From: Flavobacteriales bacterium
Lineage (GTDB): Bacteria; Bacteroidota; Bacteroidia; Flavobacteriales; BACL11
Assembly (NCBI GenBank): GCA_012960835.1
Contig: DUAL01000340.1
Coordinates: 590-9,286, forward strand
Reading direction: 5' to 3'
Length of the DNA: 8,697 nt
The translations under genes were made by a program, and so were the position numbers. Below the pieces are notes generated by a model, which did no database searches, had not been told where the DNA came from, and saw only the letters and a list, made by a program, of their open reading frames with translations. Shown here one piece after another: positions 6,216-8,697 of the stretch; positions within the stretch are counted from its first letter, which is position 1; each line of letters begins with the position of its first letter.

Positions 6216-7064
6216 ATGGGAAAGAAAAAAGTATTATTTATATCACAGGAAATCTATCCTTATTTGCCAGAAACTGAGATGTCATTAATTGGCAGACACC
6301 TTCCTCAACAAATACAGGAAGACGGAAAAGATATCCGAATTTTTATGCCAAGATATGGAGTGGTAAACGAAAGAAGACATCAATTACATGAAGTAATTCG
6401 TCTTTCAAGAATGAATTTGATTGTTGACGATTTTGACCATCAGCTCATTATTAAGGTGGGCTCTATTCAGTCAGCAAGGATGCAAGTATATTTTATCGAC
6501 AATGAAGATTATTTCCCAAAAAAGAAATACTTTCATAATGAAGAAGGAAAGTTTTTTGACAATAATGATGAGCGAATGATATTCTTTTGTAAGGGTGTTG
6601 TTGAAACGGTTCGCAAATTAGGTTGGTCGCCTGATATTATCCATTGTCATGGCTGGATATCTTCATTGGTTCCACTTTACATCAAGAAACTATACAATGA
6701 AGACCCCTTGTTTAACAATTCAAAGGTAATATTTTCTGTTTATGATACCGATTTTCCGGGAGAACTAAACAAAGAAATATGCGAAAAACTTTTGTTTGAA
6801 AGCAACTTAAATAAAAAGGATGTTGAAGGCTTGAAAAATCCGGATTATATTTCTCTTAATAAATTTGCTATCGATTATGCAGATGCAGTAGTAAAAGTTG
6901 GGAAAAAGATTGATAAAAGAATTTGCAAACATATAGATAGTTGTGGCAAACCCATAATGGTTCATCCTGGCGGAGAAGATGGAGTGTATGCTAGCGCCTA
7001 TGCCGATTTTTATGAGGAACTTTATGAAGAAGTAGAGGAAGGTGAGCTAGAATTAACGGATTAG
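6216..7064 (+). CDS. Short GT5-like protein (N-terminal half of glycogen/starch synthase only), probably not catalytic
   Basis: This 282-residue protein resembles the first Rossmann domain of GT5 glycogen synthase (GlgA, about 470-480 residues). Matches are V-L-F-I-S-Q-E-I-Y-P (6-15), I-F-M-P-R-Y-G (42-48), R-M-I-F-F-C-K-G-V-V-E (120-130), D-I-I-H-C-H-G-W (140-147) and a Y-A-D-A-V-x-K-V (221-228) helix-strand. The ADP-glucose-binding K-T-G-G-L motif is gone: an ungapped reading of this segment puts P18-E19-T20-E21-M22 in its place. The Asp of H-A-H-D-W is G146. The second GT-B domain, which holds most of the nucleotide-sugar site, is missing, and the lipoprotein gene begins 4 bp after the stop, so no remnant exists. 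The C-terminus is a strongly acidic tail (about 265-282). Databases often call such proteins glycogen synthase; I infer a regulatory or binding role instead. It heads the operon with DUF4270 and glmS. Confidence 0.85.
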   Translation: MGKKKVLFISQEIYPYLPETEMSLIGRHLPQQIQEDGKDIRIFMPRYGVVNERRHQLHEVIRLSRMNLIVDDFDHQLIIKVGSIQSARMQVYFIDNEDYFPKKKYFHNEEGKFFDNNDERMIFFCKGVVETVRKLGWSPDIIHCHGWISSLVPLYIKKLYNEDPLFNNSKVIFSVYDTDFPGELNKEICEKLLFESNLNKKDVEGLKNPDYISLNKFAIDYADAVVKVGKKIDKRICKHIDSCGKPIMVHPGGEDGVYASAYADFYEELYEEVEEGELELTD

Positions 7065-7068
7065 ATAA

Positions 7069-8340
7069 ATGAACAAATATATAAGCACTTTTTGTCTTTG
7101 TGCTACCTTACTGATATTTTCCTGTACCGACCCAAACTTAATTGGCCTTGAAGTTCAACCTCCTTCAGATGGAATTACAGTTACGCTTTCTTCTGTAAAA
7201 AACAATTTAAAATTAAGTACTATTTCAGAGGACTCTTTGCGTTCGGATGAAACTTCTACTTTGCTTTTAGGACATCAAGTTACCGATTTTGTATTTGGAA
7301 ATTCTTGGGCGGCTTTTGCTACTCAATTCCAACTACCTTTTAATAATGTAGATATTGGGAATTCGGATAGTTTGTTTGTCGATTCAGTAGTTTTAGCTTT
7401 ATCATATGCAGGGATATATGGAGAAAATAATCAGCTATTTAATGTTACGGTTAATGAAATTTCAGAACCCATTTTTAAAGATAGCGTTTATTATTCTAAT
7501 CATATAGTAGGATACTCTAATCAGCTTGCTTCTTTGAATTATGTTACTTTTAATACAGAAGATAGTGTGATTGTTGGCGGAGAAATGAATGCTCCTCATT
7601 TACGCTTGAAATTAGATGATAATTTTGGGGAAAGAATATTAGATGAATCTGGTACGACTAATCTGGAAGATAACGCACAATTTGTAGAATTTTTTAAAGG
7701 ATTAGTTTTAAGTGCTGCTGATGGCACCAACAATCCTTTGGGTGGTTCAATAGTATATTTCAGTCCATCAGCAGCTAATACTAAACTGACAATTTATTAT
7801 CATAGCACCAATGTAGATTCTCTTAGTTTAGATTTCTCTCTTTCAGGAGATGCGGCCAGAGTTAATCTTTTTAATGAAAAAGATATGTCGCAATTATTGC
7901 AACAAACCGACACTTCCACAAATACTTATATCCAATCCATGGCAGGATATAAAACAGTTATTGAAATACAACATTTGGATACACTAAAAACATTTTTCAA
8001 AAATAAAGCCATTAATAGAGTTAACCTTAGTTTTGAATTAGATGGCTCGGATACTGCTGATTTCTCCCCTCATGGAAGAATGTATTTGGTAAGAGTAGAT
8101 GAGCAGGGGAAGGACTATTTTCTAATCGACTATATTGTAGAAGGAGAAGAACACTTTGGCGGCAAGGTAGAAAACGGAAAATACACCTTTAATGTTACAA
8201 GATATTTCCTTCAGTTATTAAACAATGAGGACTATACCAATAAGCTATATTTGGTGGCAGCTGGTGGGGCAGTAAATGCCAAAAGAACAATATTGCCAAA
8301 AGATAAAATAAGTTTCAATATCATTTATACCGATTTATAA
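7069..8340 (+). CDS. DUF4270 family lipoprotein
   Basis: This 423-residue protein has a lipoprotein signal peptide ending in I-F-S-C (Cys19), followed by T-D-P-N-L-I-G-L-E-V-Q-P, the typical start of DUF4270 (PF14092-like Bacteroidota family; name from memory). Other features that fit are L-L-G-H-Q-V-T-D-F-V-F-G (66-77), D-S-V-V-L-A-L-S-Y (105-113) and an F-N-V-T-R-Y-F-L-Q-L-L helix near the C-terminus. The body looks almost wholly beta-stranded, rich in S, N, D and T, with no enzyme motif. It should be exported and lipid-anchored; whether it faces the periplasm or the cell surface cannot be told (the residues after the Cys, T-D-P-N, include one acid only). Function is unknown. It lies 4 bp after the GT5-like gene, and its stop codon shares one base with the glmS start, so it is firmly in one operon with both. 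Confidence 0.9.
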   Translation: MNKYISTFCLCATLLIFSCTDPNLIGLEVQPPSDGITVTLSSVKNNLKLSTISEDSLRSDETSTLLLGHQVTDFVFGNSWAAFATQFQLPFNNVDIGNSDSLFVDSVVLALSYAGIYGENNQLFNVTVNEISEPIFKDSVYYSNHIVGYSNQLASLNYVTFNTEDSVIVGGEMNAPHLRLKLDDNFGERILDESGTTNLEDNAQFVEFFKGLVLSAADGTNNPLGGSIVYFSPSAANTKLTIYYHSTNVDSLSLDFSLSGDAARVNLFNEKDMSQLLQQTDTSTNTYIQSMAGYKTVIEIQHLDTLKTFFKNKAINRVNLSFELDGSDTADFSPHGRMYLVRVDEQGKDYFLIDYIVEGEEHFGGKVENGKYTFNVTRYFLQLLNNEDYTNKLYLVAAGGAVNAKRTILPKDKISFNIIYTDL

Positions 8341-8697
8341 TGTGTGGAATTGTAGGATATGTAGGTGGCCAGCAGGCCTATCCCATTATAGTAAAAGGTC
8401 TTCATAGATTAGAATATAGGGGCTATGATAGTGCTGGCATTGCGATTACAACTGATAAGCAATTAAATATTTACAAACAAGCCGGCAAGGTTTCCGATTT
8501 AGAAGATTTTGTAAAGGACAAAAATGTAAAGGGGAATATAGGGATTGGCCATACGCGTTGGGCAACCCATGGTGTCCCCAATCAACTAAATGCACACCCT
8601 CACAAATCAGGCGATAGCAATTTGGCACTTATACATAATGGGATTATTGAAAATTATGATTCCTTAAAAAAAGCACTAATAAAAAGTGGGCATGTAT
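8340..8697 (+). CDS. glmS: Glutamine--fructose-6-phosphate aminotransferase, N-terminal part (3' end outside window)
   Basis: GlmS makes glucosamine 6-phosphate from fructose 6-phosphate and glutamine, the entry to UDP-GlcNAc for peptidoglycan and LPS. The window holds the first 119 codons, all within the class II glutamine amidotransferase domain. They show M-C-G-I-V-G-Y-V-G with the catalytic Cys2 exposed when Met1 is removed, R-L-E-Y-R-G-Y-D-S-A-G (23-33), G-H-T-R-W-A-T-H-G (70-78, with glutamine-binding R73), A-H-P-H (85-88) and H-N-G-I-I-E-N-Y (99-106, with N100 and G101 of the oxyanion hole). The ATG uses the last A of the preceding TAA (T-A-A-T-G), a one-base stop/start overlap typical of coupled translation. 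The sugar isomerase domains lie beyond the window. No glmS ribozyme is expected or seen, because no leader exists. Confidence 0.96.
   Translation, partial: MCGIVGYVGGQQAYPIIVKGLHRLEYRGYDSAGIAITTDKQLNIYKQAGKVSDLEDFVKDKNVKGNIGIGHTRWATHGVPNQLNAHPHKSGDSNLALIHNGIIENYDSLKKALIKSGHV

Noticed and set aside
6216..7064. A broken glycogen synthase pseudogene
   Set aside because: The frame is intact, the end has a clean stop, the next gene starts 4 bp later with no leftover GT domain, and the short form is, as I recall, common in Bacteroidota; reduction is ancestral rather than recent decay.
8446..8628. A 60-residue minus-strand open frame near the right end
   Set aside because: It lies antisense to the highly conserved N-terminal domain of glmS, which fully explains the sequence.

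Overview
The window looks like chromosomal housekeeping DNA from a member of the Bacteroidota, probably a flavobacterium-like or related marine/environmental lineage. The evidence is the low G+C content, promoter elements of the Bacteroidota TAnnTTTG type, the absence of clear Shine-Dalgarno sequences, a DUF4270 lipoprotein (a family I know only from this phylum), a stand-alone heptose-type adenylyltransferase domain, and a gene order (glmS, DUF4270, short GT5 'glycogen synthase', panC, flippase-like membrane protein, radA) that I recall as common in that phylum. Species cannot be told from the sequence.

Layout. Positions 1-1326, plus strand: the 3' part of a gene for a protein with a beta-rich C-terminal domain, followed with no gap by an exonuclease III (xth/exoA). 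Positions 1327-1429 hold a promoter for an OmpA-family lipoprotein (1430-2428). The minus-strand operon panC (6126-5293), YbhN/UPF0104 membrane protein (5283-4243), rfaE2-like nucleotidyltransferase (4259-3768) and radA (3775-2417) runs towards it. Its genes are separated by 9 bp or overlap by 17 and 8 bp, and radA overlaps the OmpA gene tail-to-tail by 12 bp. Positions 6127-6215 are a compact divergent promoter region. From it a plus-strand operon leaves: a short GT5-like protein (6216-7064), a DUF4270 lipoprotein (7069-8340) and glmS (from 8340, cut by the window end).

How the genes fit together. The minus operon mixes pantothenate synthesis, membrane/envelope functions and recombination repair. 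The plus operon joins two envelope-related genes (DUF4270 lipoprotein, and glmS, the entry step to amino sugars for peptidoglycan and LPS) to a glycosyltransferase-like protein that has lost the sugar-nucleotide-binding motif and the whole C-terminal half of glycogen synthase. That protein and its fixed partners are the most interesting part of the window. I see no mobile element, CRISPR array, tRNA, rRNA or riboswitch, and no gene-free stretch longer than about 100 bases.
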